This document shows, piece by piece, positions 8,065 through 16,028 of a DNA stretch of 34,176 bases. A program made the position numbers and the translations under genes. Below the pieces are notes generated by a model, which was not told the origin of the DNA, ran no database searches, and saw only the letters and a program-made list of their open reading frames with translations. The DNA comes from Candidatus Gastranaerophilales bacterium (GTDB lineage: Bacteria; Bacillota; Clostridia; Lachnospirales; Lachnospiraceae), in the NCBI GenBank assembly GCA_023663225.1, contig JAMPHU010000030.1:1-34176 (forward strand), read 5' to 3'. Each line of letters opens with the position of its first letter. Position 1 is the first letter of the stretch.

Positions 8065-8093
8065 ATTATAAATTATCTATTTCCCAAAATCAA
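8065..8093 (-). promoter_or_regulatory. Promoter of the AAA_14/DUF4143 gene
   Basis: On the minus strand TTGATT (8093-8088) is followed after 17 nt by TATAAT (8070-8065), just ahead of the gene. One arm of the adjacent palindrome lies in the spacer, which would let a bound protein block the polymerase. Confidence 0.6.
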
Positions 8094-8117
8094 TAATTTA
8101 TCAAAATTGGGAAATAG
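8077..8117. promoter_or_regulatory. Palindromic operator candidate
   Basis: CTATTTCCCAA (8077-8087) and TTGGGAAATAG (8107-8117) are perfect 11-bp inverted arms separated by 19 nt. They bracket the -35 element of the AAA_14/DUF4143 gene, so the arrangement fits a regulatory site better than a terminator; there is no GC-rich stem with a T-run. Confidence 0.5.
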
Positions 8118-8152
8118 AAACGGTGCCATGTCCGCCAAACCCCTTCGTCCCC

Positions 8153-8632
8153 CTACTTATGATACGGCTCCCCATGTATGATCCGAAAGGCCCGATAAAT
8201 CTGTTCGCTCAAAATCACCCGCATCAACTGGTGCGGAAAGGTCATATCCGAAAAACTCAGCGCAAAATCAGATCGCTTTTGCACCAACTGATGTAATCCC
8301 AGCGAACCTCCGATCACAAAAACAAGGTCACTCCTTCCCTCCACCGCTGCCTTTTCGATCCATTCGGCAAAACCGGTGGAAGAAAGCCTGTGACCTTCTA
8401 TCTCCAGCGTACACACATAGGCGTCCTCTCTGATCCTCGCTAAGATGCGCTTGGCCTCCTTTTCCTTGATCTGCTCACAACAGACAGCGTTTGCCCCATC
8501 GGGCGTCATCTCGTCCGCCACTTCCGCCACTTCCAATTTACAATATCGGCTCAGACGCTTTGCGTATTCCGCCAGCGCATCCCTGTAAAACTTTTCCTTC
8601 ACCCTGCCCACACAGACGATCGTAACCTTCAT
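8153..8632 (-). CDS. rlmH: 23S rRNA (pseudouridine1915-N3)-methyltransferase RlmH
   Basis: With start ATG at 8632 the protein has 159 residues, exactly the usual RlmH length. It opens MKVTIVCVGRVKEKFYRDAL, has the SPOUT-family knot region FVIGGSLGLHQLV and the signature tail YRAFRIIHGEPYHK. The enzyme uses S-adenosylmethionine to methylate pseudouridine 1915 in helix 69 of 23S rRNA. A longer in-frame start 17 codons upstream is rejected because the 159-residue form matches the family and has GGGAG 7 nt before its ATG. It lies at the end of the leftward core block, with a 38-nt dispersed repeat just upstream. Confidence 0.97.
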   Translation of the reverse strand: MKVTIVCVGRVKEKFYRDALAEYAKRLSRYCKLEVAEVADEMTPDGANAVCCEQIKEKEAKRILARIREDAYVCTLEIEGHRLSSTGFAEWIEKAAVEGRSDLVFVIGGSLGLHQLVQKRSDFALSFSDMTFPHQLMRVILSEQIYRAFRIIHGEPYHK

Positions 8633-8662
8633 GGCGTTACTCCCTATCCTCCCCTCAAAGAG

Positions 8663-8700
8663 GTAACATTTCAGCCATGCCATTCATAAGTTGCCGAAAT
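8663..8700 (+). repeat. 38-nt dispersed repeat, copy 1
   Basis: It starts GTAACATTTCAGCCATGCC and ends AAGTTGCCGAAAT. A second copy with a single mismatch, in the same orientation, is at 34122-34159. The ends (TTCAGC and GCCGAA) can pair imperfectly, so a small hairpin is possible. It lies between the DUF2007 gene and rlmH. Confidence 0.85.
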
Positions 8701-8701
8701 C

Positions 8702-9634
8702 TTAACTGTTATCCAAGAATACCATGTCGTACACTTTCTCATCAATAAAATGATCCAAAAGTGCCTGATCCAAATTCATAAACTGATGGTTCAGCATCCC
8801 CTTGATCTGCTCACAGCGGCGAAAATACAATGTCTCCTCCGTGTCCTCTTCTGTTTTTGCGATCTGCGCATCGATCGTCTCCTCCTGCAGATTCTCCCTG
8901 CACCACTTGAGCAAAATCTCCTGGAGATTGCTCTCCGACTCCGCCTTCTTGGCAAAAAACCTGGCGTTTTTCACGGAGACTACTCCCATCACGATAAACA
9001 GGATAAAGACGGCGCTCAACACCCCGTAAAACAGATAGGCGTTCCCCAGTCTGAAAGGAATGATCCCTGCAATGCCGAGAGCGACTACCACAAGGCCCGC
9101 CACACCCGTAAACAAAAGTATGCCTGCGGAAGAACGGTTCTCCTCCGCTCTCTCAGCGCTGTCCTGATAGTTCTGCGGCGCGGCCTTTCCGGCGGAAGCT
9201 TCCTCCATATACTCCCTCTGGCCTAAACCGTCCCTGGACGCGCCGCCAGTATTTTCCCTCTGGTCTGACGCCTCCTTTCCAGTATCTTCCTCTTGGCCTA
9301 AACCGTCCTTGGATGCGCCGCCAGTATCTTCCTCCTGCCGCTCTTTCGACCGCTCGTTTTCCCGAATCAAAAACACCCGCAACAGATCCGTCGCCTTCTT
9401 CTGTTGTGCTTTTGGCACTTTAAGGTCATACACGCTTTCCGCCTCATCGTACTGCAGACTGACCTTCCCGATGCCGCCCGCCGTCAAAAATTCCTTAAGC
9501 GCCGTCATCTGTTCCTCATCGCCGAATGTGAGCAGACAAGCGTCTTCCAGCTTCTCCACCAATTCGCATCCGCAGTCCGCGCAAACCGTTATTCCCTCTA
9601 CATACTCATTCTTACATATCGGACACCAGGGCAT
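8702..9634 (-). CDS. Zinc-ribbon DUF2007-like membrane protein
   Basis: The protein has 310 residues. The N-terminus has a zinc ribbon with CPIC and CADCGC pairs, followed by a DUF2007-like segment (LLTFGDEEQMTALKEFLTAGG, then YDLKVPKAQQKKATDLL). Next is a Glu/Gly-rich linker in which a 25-residue unit (GGAS-x-DGLGQ) is repeated with a 75-nt period. Two adjacent hydrophobic segments (about residues 170-220) and a charged tail complete it. No enzymatic motif is seen, and the function is unknown. The start ATG has AAGGGAGA upstream. It lies between nfnB and rlmH on the same strand, 24 nt from nfnB, and may be cotranscribed. Confidence 0.75.
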   Translation of the reverse strand: MPWCPICKNEYVEGITVCADCGCELVEKLEDACLLTFGDEEQMTALKEFLTAGGIGKVSLQYDEAESVYDLKVPKAQQKKATDLLRVFLIRENERSKERQEEDTGGASKDGLGQEEDTGKEASDQRENTGGASRDGLGQREYMEEASAGKAAPQNYQDSAERAEENRSSAGILLFTGVAGLVVVALGIAGIIPFRLGNAYLFYGVLSAVFILFIVMGVVSVKNARFFAKKAESESNLQEILLKWCRENLQEETIDAQIAKTEEDTEETLYFRRCEQIKGMLNHQFMNLDQALLDHFIDEKVYDMVFLDNS

Positions 9635-9658
9635 ACACTTCTCCCTTCATCTTTTTGA

Positions 9659-11041
9659 TCAGTTAGACAAATACTCATCTATCCCCTTGGCTGCCGCTTT
9701 GCCGGCTCCCATCGCCAGAATCACGGTGGCTGCTCCGGTGACGGCGTCCCCGCCTGCATAGACCCCTTCCTTGGTGGTCTTGCCGTTTGCCTCATCCGCC
9801 ACGATACACTTCCATTTGTTCGTCTCCAGACCCTCGGTGGTGGATGAGATCAACGGATTGGGCGAAGTGCCCAAGGACATGATCACCGTGTCCACCTCCA
9901 TGACAAATTCGGAATCGGGGATCTCCACAGGGCGGCGTCTGCCGGAATCGTCAGGCTCGCCCAGCTCCATCCGGATACACTTCATTCCATTTACCCATCC
10001 CTTCTCATCCGCAAGAATCTCGGTGGGATTGGTCAACAAGTCAAAGATGATGCCCTCTTCCTTGGCATGGTGAACTTCCTCCACCCTGGCGGGAAGCTCC
10101 TCCTCGCTGCGGCGGTACACGATATGCACCTCTGCCCCCAGACGAAGCGCCGTTCTGGCAGCGTCCATCGCCACATTGCCGCCGCCTACCACAGCCACCT
10201 TGCGTCCGCGCATGATGGGCGTGTTGGAATTCTCGTCAAAAGCTTTCATCAGATTGCTTCTGGTCAGATACTCGTTGGCGGAGAACACACCGTTGGAATT
10301 TTCGCCGGGGATGCCCATAAACTTGGGAAGGCCCGCGCCGGAACCGATGAACACGGCGGAAAATCCCTCCTCCGAGAGAAGCTCGTCGATGGTCACGGAC
10401 TTGCCGATCACCACATTGGTCTCAATCTTTACACCGAGAGATTTCACATTCTCGATCTCTTTCGCCACCACATCCTGCTTGGGCAGACGAAACTCCGGAA
10501 TCCCGTACACCAACACGCCGCCCGCCTCATGCAGCGCCTCAAAAATTGTCACGTCATAACCCATCTTGGCCAGATCGCCGGCACAAGTCAGACCCGCAGG
10601 GCCGGAACCGATGACTGCCACCTTCTTGCCCTTTTTCTCTGCGTAAAGCACGGGTTTGATCCCATTCTCTCCCGCCCAGTCAGCCACAAAACGCTCCAAC
10701 TTACCGATGGAGATGGGATCTCCCTTGATCCCGCGGATGCACTTTCCCTCACACTGGCTTTCCTGCGGGCACACACGGCCGCAGACAGCGGGCAGCGCGC
10801 TGGACTTGCTGATGATCTGATAAGCCTCCTCAATATTGCCGTTCTTCACCTGCTCGATAAAAGCGGGGATATCGATGGCAACGGGACAACCCTTGATACA
10901 TTGCGCATTTTTACAGTTGATACATCTCGCAGCCTCGTTCATAGCCTCTTCTTTATTGTAACCCAGGCACACCTCTTTAAAATTGGCGGCGCGCTCCTTT
11001 GCATCCTGCTCTCTCACAGGGATCTTTGTCAAAACGTCCAT
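9659..11041 (-). CDS. nfnB: NfnB-like / GltA-type FAD-NADPH oxidoreductase subunit
   Basis: The protein has 460 residues. An N-terminal [4Fe-4S] domain carries CINCKNAQCIKGCP and later CGRVCPQESQCEGKC. An FAD site (VAVIGSGPAGLTCAGDLA) lies near residue 150 and an NAD(P) site (VAVVGGGNVAMDAARTA) near 290. Single proteins of this type are annotated as glutamate synthase small subunit, but here no large subunit is present and the gene directly follows an NfnA-like [2Fe-2S] flavoprotein. In Clostridia this pair is the large and small subunit of the electron-bifurcating NADH-dependent ferredoxin:NADP+ oxidoreductase, which balances NADH, NADPH and ferredoxin in the cytoplasm. The gap to nfnA is 69 nt. 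Confidence 0.88.
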   Translation of the reverse strand: MDVLTKIPVREQDAKERAANFKEVCLGYNKEEAMNEAARCINCKNAQCIKGCPVAIDIPAFIEQVKNGNIEEAYQIISKSSALPAVCGRVCPQESQCEGKCIRGIKGDPISIGKLERFVADWAGENGIKPVLYAEKKGKKVAVIGSGPAGLTCAGDLAKMGYDVTIFEALHEAGGVLVYGIPEFRLPKQDVVAKEIENVKSLGVKIETNVVIGKSVTIDELLSEEGFSAVFIGSGAGLPKFMGIPGENSNGVFSANEYLTRSNLMKAFDENSNTPIMRGRKVAVVGGGNVAMDAARTALRLGAEVHIVYRRSEEELPARVEEVHHAKEEGIIFDLLTNPTEILADEKGWVNGMKCIRMELGEPDDSGRRRPVEIPDSEFVMEVDTVIMSLGTSPNPLISSTTEGLETNKWKCIVADEANGKTTKEGVYAGGDAVTGAATVILAMGAGKAAAKGIDEYLSN

Positions 11042-11110
11042 TGATTGCCTTCCTCCATTCTTCTGCCGTTTTCAGGCATATTTTAATCTAATCTACAGGA
11101 ACCGTAAGTC

Positions 11111-11986
11111 TCAGCAGTTTCCGCAGCCGCCGTGATGCGTGTCGCCTTCCTCTAACGCCAGCATCGCTCTGCCCTCGGCGGTCTTATACATCTGCTGCCG
11201 CCTCATGGCTTCGTCAAAGTTTACTTCATGCCCGTCAAACTCCGGGCCGTCCACACAGGCAAACTTTACCTTGCCGCCCACCGTCACACGGCATGCACCA
11301 CACATGCCCGTGCCGTCCACCATAATGGGATTGAGACTGACAACTGTGGGGAGTCCCAACTCCTTGGTGAGCTGACAGACAAACTTCATCATAATCATAG
11401 GGCCGATCGCGATACACAGATCATACTGCTTTCCCTCCGCCACCAGATCCTTGATGGTCTGCGTCACCATACCGCTCCTGCCGTAGGAACCGTCGTCCGT
11501 AGTCACATAGAGATTGCCCGCGACAACCTCCATCTCCTTCTCTAAGATCAACAAGTCCTTGGTCTTGCTGCCCACGATCACATCTGCGTTCACACCGCGC
11601 TCATGCAGCCACTTCACCTGGGGATATACCGGCGCTGTGCCCACGCCGCCGGCGACAAACAGAATCTTCTTCTGCTTCAGGGCATCCGGCTCCTCCTTCA
11701 CCAGCTCCGAAGGACAACCCAGGGGCCCCACAAAATCATGGAACGCGTCACCCTCGCCCAGACCGGCCATCATCTTAGTCGCTGCGCCCACCGTCTGGAA
11801 CACAATGGTGATCGTGCCCTTCTTACGGTCATAATCGCAAATTGTCAAAGGGATCCGCTCTCCCCCCTCATCCGTCCGCACGATCACAAACTGTCCCGGC
11901 TCGCAGGATTTTGCAACCCGCGCCGCCTCCACTTCCATCAGAAAAATGTTGGCAGTAAGCTCCTGTTTTTTCACAATCTTGTACAT
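11111..11986 (-). CDS. nfnA: NfnA-like FAD/[2Fe-2S] subunit of the bifurcating transhydrogenase
   Basis: The protein has 291 residues. It has a ferredoxin-NADP reductase-like FAD domain (CEPGQFVIVRTDE, then RIPLTICDYD), an NAD-binding domain with FVAGGVGTAPVYPQ, and a C-terminal [2Fe-2S] cluster site MCGACRV followed by KFACVDGPEFDGH. This is the domain order of NfnA and of PyrK-like or sulfide dehydrogenase beta subunits. Absence of pyrD and presence of an nfnB-like gene immediately downstream favour NfnA. The tail GGCGNC adds further cysteines. The zinc-ribbon protein gene ends 17 nt downstream of this start on the other side. Confidence 0.88.
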   Translation of the reverse strand: MYKIVKKQELTANIFLMEVEAARVAKSCEPGQFVIVRTDEGGERIPLTICDYDRKKGTITIVFQTVGAATKMMAGLGEGDAFHDFVGPLGCPSELVKEEPDALKQKKILFVAGGVGTAPVYPQVKWLHERGVNADVIVGSKTKDLLILEKEMEVVAGNLYVTTDDGSYGRSGMVTQTIKDLVAEGKQYDLCIAIGPMIMMKFVCQLTKELGLPTVVSLNPIMVDGTGMCGACRVTVGGKVKFACVDGPEFDGHEVNFDEAMRRQQMYKTAEGRAMLALEEGDTHHGGCGNC

Positions 11987-12002
11987 AGTCCACCTTTCCT
12001 CC

Positions 12003-13451
12003 CTATTCCTGGATTTCCATTTCCTCTATCTCAACTAATGTATAGTTGCCATTTTCAATCTGTAAGCGAAACAACTCCCCACTATACACATCCACCGCAA
12101 AATAACTGCCGGTGCGCGCTACTGTGTTGTCCGTGCTCATCAGATATTCCGCGATCACATAAAAATCACCGATCCGATTGATATTGGTCACATACTGATA
12201 CCGATATTGATAAGCATCGCTGCTGCCCCACACAAAATGGCCCTCCCTATCCACGATCTTTCCGGTGTTGAGCCTATAATCCACCACCGCATCCTCCGCC
12301 ATGGAAGTGCTGATGCTGGTATTTAAAGTCAGATGATAGATCCGCTCTTCTATATCGCTGGATCTGCCGTCCTCGATCCGTATAAATCGAAATATGGAAT
12401 TGCCAAGCGGCATATGAATGGCCCCCGTGTAGGGAGTGGACGTCACATTGGGGTCGGTTCCGTCCGTAGTATAATACACATTGGTACTGTCGTCCGTGAC
12501 CTCGATCTTTGTGGCCTCCCGATAATCCCCGCTCATAACGCTGATCTCCGGCACAGGCAGCTTCTCGATCGCAATATGATATTCTGCCTCGGCCACCTGG
12601 CTGGCGATCCCATTTTCATTCAAAAAATAAGCTTTGATCACATAGTCTCCGTTTTCCAGCAAAATGGGCATGGTGTACGGCGTGCTGTTCTCGTCGGGGT
12701 CGCTGCCGTCTAAAGTATAATAGATCTGTCCGTTTCCCGATGCGGTCAACTTGAGCGGCTGTATGCTATTGTAATATCCCGCTTTTACGCTAAATTCCGG
12801 CGCCAGCGCCACATAATTCGGATAGAGCGCCAAAATCGCAGCATTATCGCTCTCCAGCAAAAAATCGTTGATCGTCTGGTAATCCTCCCTGTCACGGTAA
12901 ATGGCGATCAACTTTCCGTACGCCGCCTCCAACTGCTCCGCCGAAGCGCTTTCATTCCTGACGATCTCCCGCAGAAGATATTCATATTCCATCTTATTGT
13001 TCTTTTGATAGTAAACCTCAGCCAGCTCCACCATCAGATCTACATTGCTCTCATCCAGTTCTATGGCGCGGTCGTAATATGCGATCGCTCTCTCATACAG
13101 TCCATCCGCCATACACTCTCTGGCCCTGTCTATCTGGTAATCCACAGAATAGTGCAGATAGAGCGCTATACCGCCCATAGTTCCCGCCACCAGAAATACC
13201 ACAAGAACAATCGCAAAAATAATTCTTTTTTTGTAACCCTTTTGCTCTTTGGATGTTTTCTGTGTCTCTGCGGCATCTTCCTTCTCTATTCTGTCATTCT
13301 CCCAAATGTCTTCCGCAATGTTCTTTATCGTCTGCTGTATGTTTTCGTCCAGCTCCGGCTCAAAATCAGGCACGATATGGATGTCTTCCCCGCACTGGTT
13401 ACAGTAAAGAGAACCTTCCGCCATCTCGGCCCCACAATTCGGACATTTCAT
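12003..13451 (-). CDS. Zinc-ribbon, single-pass TPR protein with chitobiase-type repeats
   Basis: The protein has 482 residues. Domains in order are a zinc ribbon (CPNCGAEM, YCNQCGED), an acidic linker, one membrane helix (IIFAIVLVVFLVAGTMGGIAL, about 75-95), and a TPR pair (ERAIAYYDRAIELDESNVDL). Two chitobiase/beta-hexosaminidase C-terminal-type repeats follow, recognisable from IYYTLDGSDPDENSTPY and VYYTTDGTDPNVTSTPY. A final beta-rich domain ends it. This is an N-in, C-out layout that would place the repeats at the cell surface. No catalytic domain is seen. It lies between folD and nfnA, with 15-nt and 16-nt gaps, probably in the same transcript. Function unknown. Confidence 0.8.
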   Translation of the reverse strand: MKCPNCGAEMAEGSLYCNQCGEDIHIVPDFEPELDENIQQTIKNIAEDIWENDRIEKEDAAETQKTSKEQKGYKKRIIFAIVLVVFLVAGTMGGIALYLHYSVDYQIDRARECMADGLYERAIAYYDRAIELDESNVDLMVELAEVYYQKNNKMEYEYLLREIVRNESASAEQLEAAYGKLIAIYRDREDYQTINDFLLESDNAAILALYPNYVALAPEFSVKAGYYNSIQPLKLTASGNGQIYYTLDGSDPDENSTPYTMPILLENGDYVIKAYFLNENGIASQVAEAEYHIAIEKLPVPEISVMSGDYREATKIEVTDDSTNVYYTTDGTDPNVTSTPYTGAIHMPLGNSIFRFIRIEDGRSSDIEERIYHLTLNTSISTSMAEDAVVDYRLNTGKIVDREGHFVWGSSDAYQYRYQYVTNINRIGDFYVIAEYLMSTDNTVARTGSYFAVDVYSGELFRLQIENGNYTLVEIEEMEIQE

Positions 13452-13466
13452 AAGTTATGACACCTT

Positions 13467-14315
13467 TCACATCTGCTGTAATGCCACAGACTCCACACAA
13501 TTATTCATCAGCATGGCGATCGTCATGGGCCCGACTCCGCCGGGTACGGGTGTGATCGCGCTGCACTTAGGCTCCACACTCTCAAAATCCACATCGCCGC
13601 AAAGCTTATTCTGCTCATTCCGGTGAATCCCCACATCTATGACCACCGCGCCCTCCTTCACATAGTCGGCCGTGATCATCTTAGGCTTCCCCACCGCGGC
13701 CACCAAAATATCCGCGCGCCTGGTCACTTCCCTCAGATCCTTCGTCCGGCTGTGGGTGATGGTGACCGTGCCATTCTCCCGCAGCAGCAAGATCGCCATG
13801 GGTTTCCCCACGATATTGCTCCTGCCCACGACCACACATTCCTTCCCCTCGACCTCGATACCGGAACGCTTTAAAAGCTGAATGATCCCCGCCGGCGTAC
13901 AGGACACGAAACCGGCCTTCCCGATGCAAAGCGCCCCCACGTTCTGCGGGTGAAAGCCGTCCACATCCTTTTTGGGATCGATGGCGTTCAACACCTTTTC
14001 CTCGTCAATATGCTTCGGCAGAGGAAGCTGTACCAAAATACCGTTTACGTCCTGTCTGCCATTCAGCTCCCCGATCAGAGAGAGCAGTTTTTCCTCCTCT
14101 GTCTCCTCCGGAAGTTCATACGCCAAAGACCGCACGCCAATGTACGCGCAGGCGTTCTTTTTGTTTCTCACATAGACGGTGGAGGCCGGATCCTCTCCCA
14201 CCTGTATCACCGCCAGCGTGACCTCCGTGCCCTGCTCCTTCAGCCTGGCCACCCTTTCTTTCAATTCCTCTTTGATCTGGGCGGATATCACTTTCCCGTC
14301 AATAATCTGCGCCAT
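13467..14315 (-). CDS. folD: Bifunctional methylene-THF dehydrogenase / methenyl-THF cyclohydrolase FolD
   Basis: The protein has 282 residues, the usual FolD length. The catalytic lysine region reads YVRNKKNACAYIG, the NADP-binding loop is VVGRSNIVGKP, and the signature PGGVGPMTIAMLM is near the C-terminus. It interconverts 5,10-methylene-THF, 5,10-methenyl-THF and 10-formyl-THF. The gene lies 20 nt downstream of fhs, so the two form a one-carbon module feeding purine synthesis, and in acetogens the methyl branch of the Wood-Ljungdahl pathway. Confidence 0.97.
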   Translation of the reverse strand: MAQIIDGKVISAQIKEELKERVARLKEQGTEVTLAVIQVGEDPASTVYVRNKKNACAYIGVRSLAYELPEETEEEKLLSLIGELNGRQDVNGILVQLPLPKHIDEEKVLNAIDPKKDVDGFHPQNVGALCIGKAGFVSCTPAGIIQLLKRSGIEVEGKECVVVGRSNIVGKPMAILLLRENGTVTITHSRTKDLREVTRRADILVAAVGKPKMITADYVKEGAVVIDVGIHRNEQNKLCGDVDFESVEPKCSAITPVPGGVGPMTIAMLMNNCVESVALQQM

Positions 14316-14335
14316 ATCTTCCTCCTATCATTCAC

Positions 14336-16006
14336 TCAAAACAATCCCTTGATCACGCCGTTGTCATCCACATCGATCCCGTAGGCCGCCGGTTGTTTGG
14401 GCAGGCCCGGCATTGTCATCACCGTTCCCGTCAACACCACCACAAATCCCGCTCCCGCGGAGACATACACCTCCCGCACATTCAGATCAAACCCTTCCGG
14501 CCTGCCCAGCCGTGTGGGATCATCCGAAAAAGAATACTGCGTCTTGGCCATGCACACAGGCAGCCTGCCGAATCCCATCTGTTCCAGTTTCTCTAACTGC
14601 TTCCCCGCAGCCGTTGCAAACTTCACGTCGGCCGCGCCGTAAATCTCCCGCGCAATCATCTTGATCTTATCCCGAAGGCTCATCTCATCCGGATACAGCG
14701 GCGCAAAATGACTCTCCTTCCGCTCCAAAGTGTTCAGCACTTTGCGCGCCAAATCTACGCCGCCCTCGCCGCCTTTCTCCCACACTTGGGAGATCGCAAA
14801 CTCACAGCCTCTCTCCTCGCAAAACCGCCTCACAAAATCCACTTCGGCATCCGAATCTTCGGAAAAAGCGTTTAAAGCCACCACGACGGGAACCTGATAC
14901 TTTTTCAGATTCTCTATATGCTTCTCCAGATTGACAATCCCTCTTTTCAGGGCGTCCGGATCCTCCCTGTTCAAATCAGCCTTGGCCACACCACCATTGT
15001 ATTTGAGCGCCCGCACGGTGGCTACCAGCACGGCGGCGTCAGGTTTTAAACCTGCCTCCCTGCATTTGATGTCAAAAAACTTTTCCGCGCCCAGATCCGC
15101 GCCAAAACCCGCTTCCGTAATACAGTAATCCGCCATTTTCAATGCCGTCCGTGTGGCTCTCACGGAATTGCACCCGTGGGCAATATTGGCAAAAGGCCCT
15201 CCGTGCACCAGTACCGGAGTGTGCTCCAAGGTCTGCACCAAATTGGGCTGCAACGCATCCTTCAACAGCGCCGCCATAGCGCCGACCGCCTGTAAATCCT
15301 TTGCTGTCACCGCCTTTCCCTCCATGTCGTAGGCCACGATTATGCGGGACAGACGCTCCTTCAGATCTCTCAGATCGGCCGCCAGACACAAAATCGCCAT
15401 GATCTCGCTGGCCACCGTGATCACAAAATGTTCCTCCCGCACAAAACCGTCCGCTTTGCCGCCGAGTCCTACCACCACATTCCTAAGCGCCCGATCGTTC
15501 ATATCCTCACAACGTTTCCACACAATCTGCCTTGTATCGATCCCAAGCTCATTGCCCTGTTTAATATGATTATCCAAAATCGCAGAAAGCAGATTGTTAG
15601 CGGAAGTCACCGCGTGGAAGTCTCCCGTGAAATGCAGATTTAACTCCTCCATGGGCACCACCTGCGCATAGCCGCCTCCGGCCGCGCCGCCCTTGATGCC
15701 AAAACAGGGGCCGAGCGAAGGCTCTCTCAAAGCGATCACCACCTTTTTCCCAAGTCTGGCAAAGGCATCCCCCAGACCGACGCTGGTGGTGGTCTTCCCC
15801 TCCCCCGCAGGGGTGGGATTGATGGCCGTGACCAAAATCAGTTTCCCGTTCGGCTTATCCTTTCCTTTTTCTATGTAAGCGTTTGTGAGCTTTGCCTTAT
15901 ATTTCCCGTAAAACTCCAATTCCTCCGCGTCGATGCCGATCTTATCTGCCACTTGTGCGATCGGCTGCATCTTCGCCTCCTGCGCGATCTGAATATCTGT
16001 TTTCAT
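14336..16006 (-). CDS. fhs: Formate--tetrahydrofolate ligase
   Basis: With ATG 16006 the protein has 556 residues, the standard length. The N-terminus ([20 protein letters not shown]) and the nucleotide loop [17 protein letters not shown] are typical; [24 protein letters not shown] follows as in all family members. It activates formate with ATP to make 10-formyl-THF. An alternative GTG start 7 codons upstream (16027) also has a ribosome site and would overlap the ftsK stop region closely. ATG 16006 is preferred on length and has GGAGGAG immediately upstream. It is cotranscribed with folD. Confidence 0.96.
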   Translation of the reverse strand: MKTDIQIAQEAKMQPIAQVADKIGIDAEELEFYGKYKAKLTNAYIEKGKDKPNGKLILVTAINPTPAGEGKTTTSVGLGDAFARLGKKVVIALREPSLGPCFGIKGGAAGGGYAQVVPMEELNLHFTGDFHAVTSANNLLSAILDNHIKQGNELGIDTRQIVWKRCEDMNDRALRNVVVGLGGKADGFVREEHFVITVASEIMAILCLAADLRDLKERLSRIIVAYDMEGKAVTAKDLQAVGAMAALLKDALQPNLVQTLEHTPVLVHGGPFANIAHGCNSVRATRTALKMADYCITEAGFGADLGAEKFFDIKCREAGLKPDAAVLVATVRALKYNGGVAKADLNREDPDALKRGIVNLEKHIENLKKYQVPVVVALNAFSEDSDAEVDFVRRFCEERGCEFAISQVWEKGGEGGVDLARKVLNTLERKESHFAPLYPDEMSLRDKIKMIAREIYGAADVKFATAAGKQLEKLEQMGFGRLPVCMAKTQYSFSDDPTRLGRPEGFDLNVREVYVSAGAGFVVVLTGTVMTMPGLPKQPAAYGIDVDDNGVIKGLF

Positions 16007-16028
16007 AATCTCCTCCGCTTTTGCCACG

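Noticed and set aside
9659-11041. Glutamate synthase small subunit for glutamate synthesis
   Set aside because: No large subunit is nearby and an NfnA-like [2Fe-2S] partner directly precedes it, so the transhydrogenase reading is preferred.
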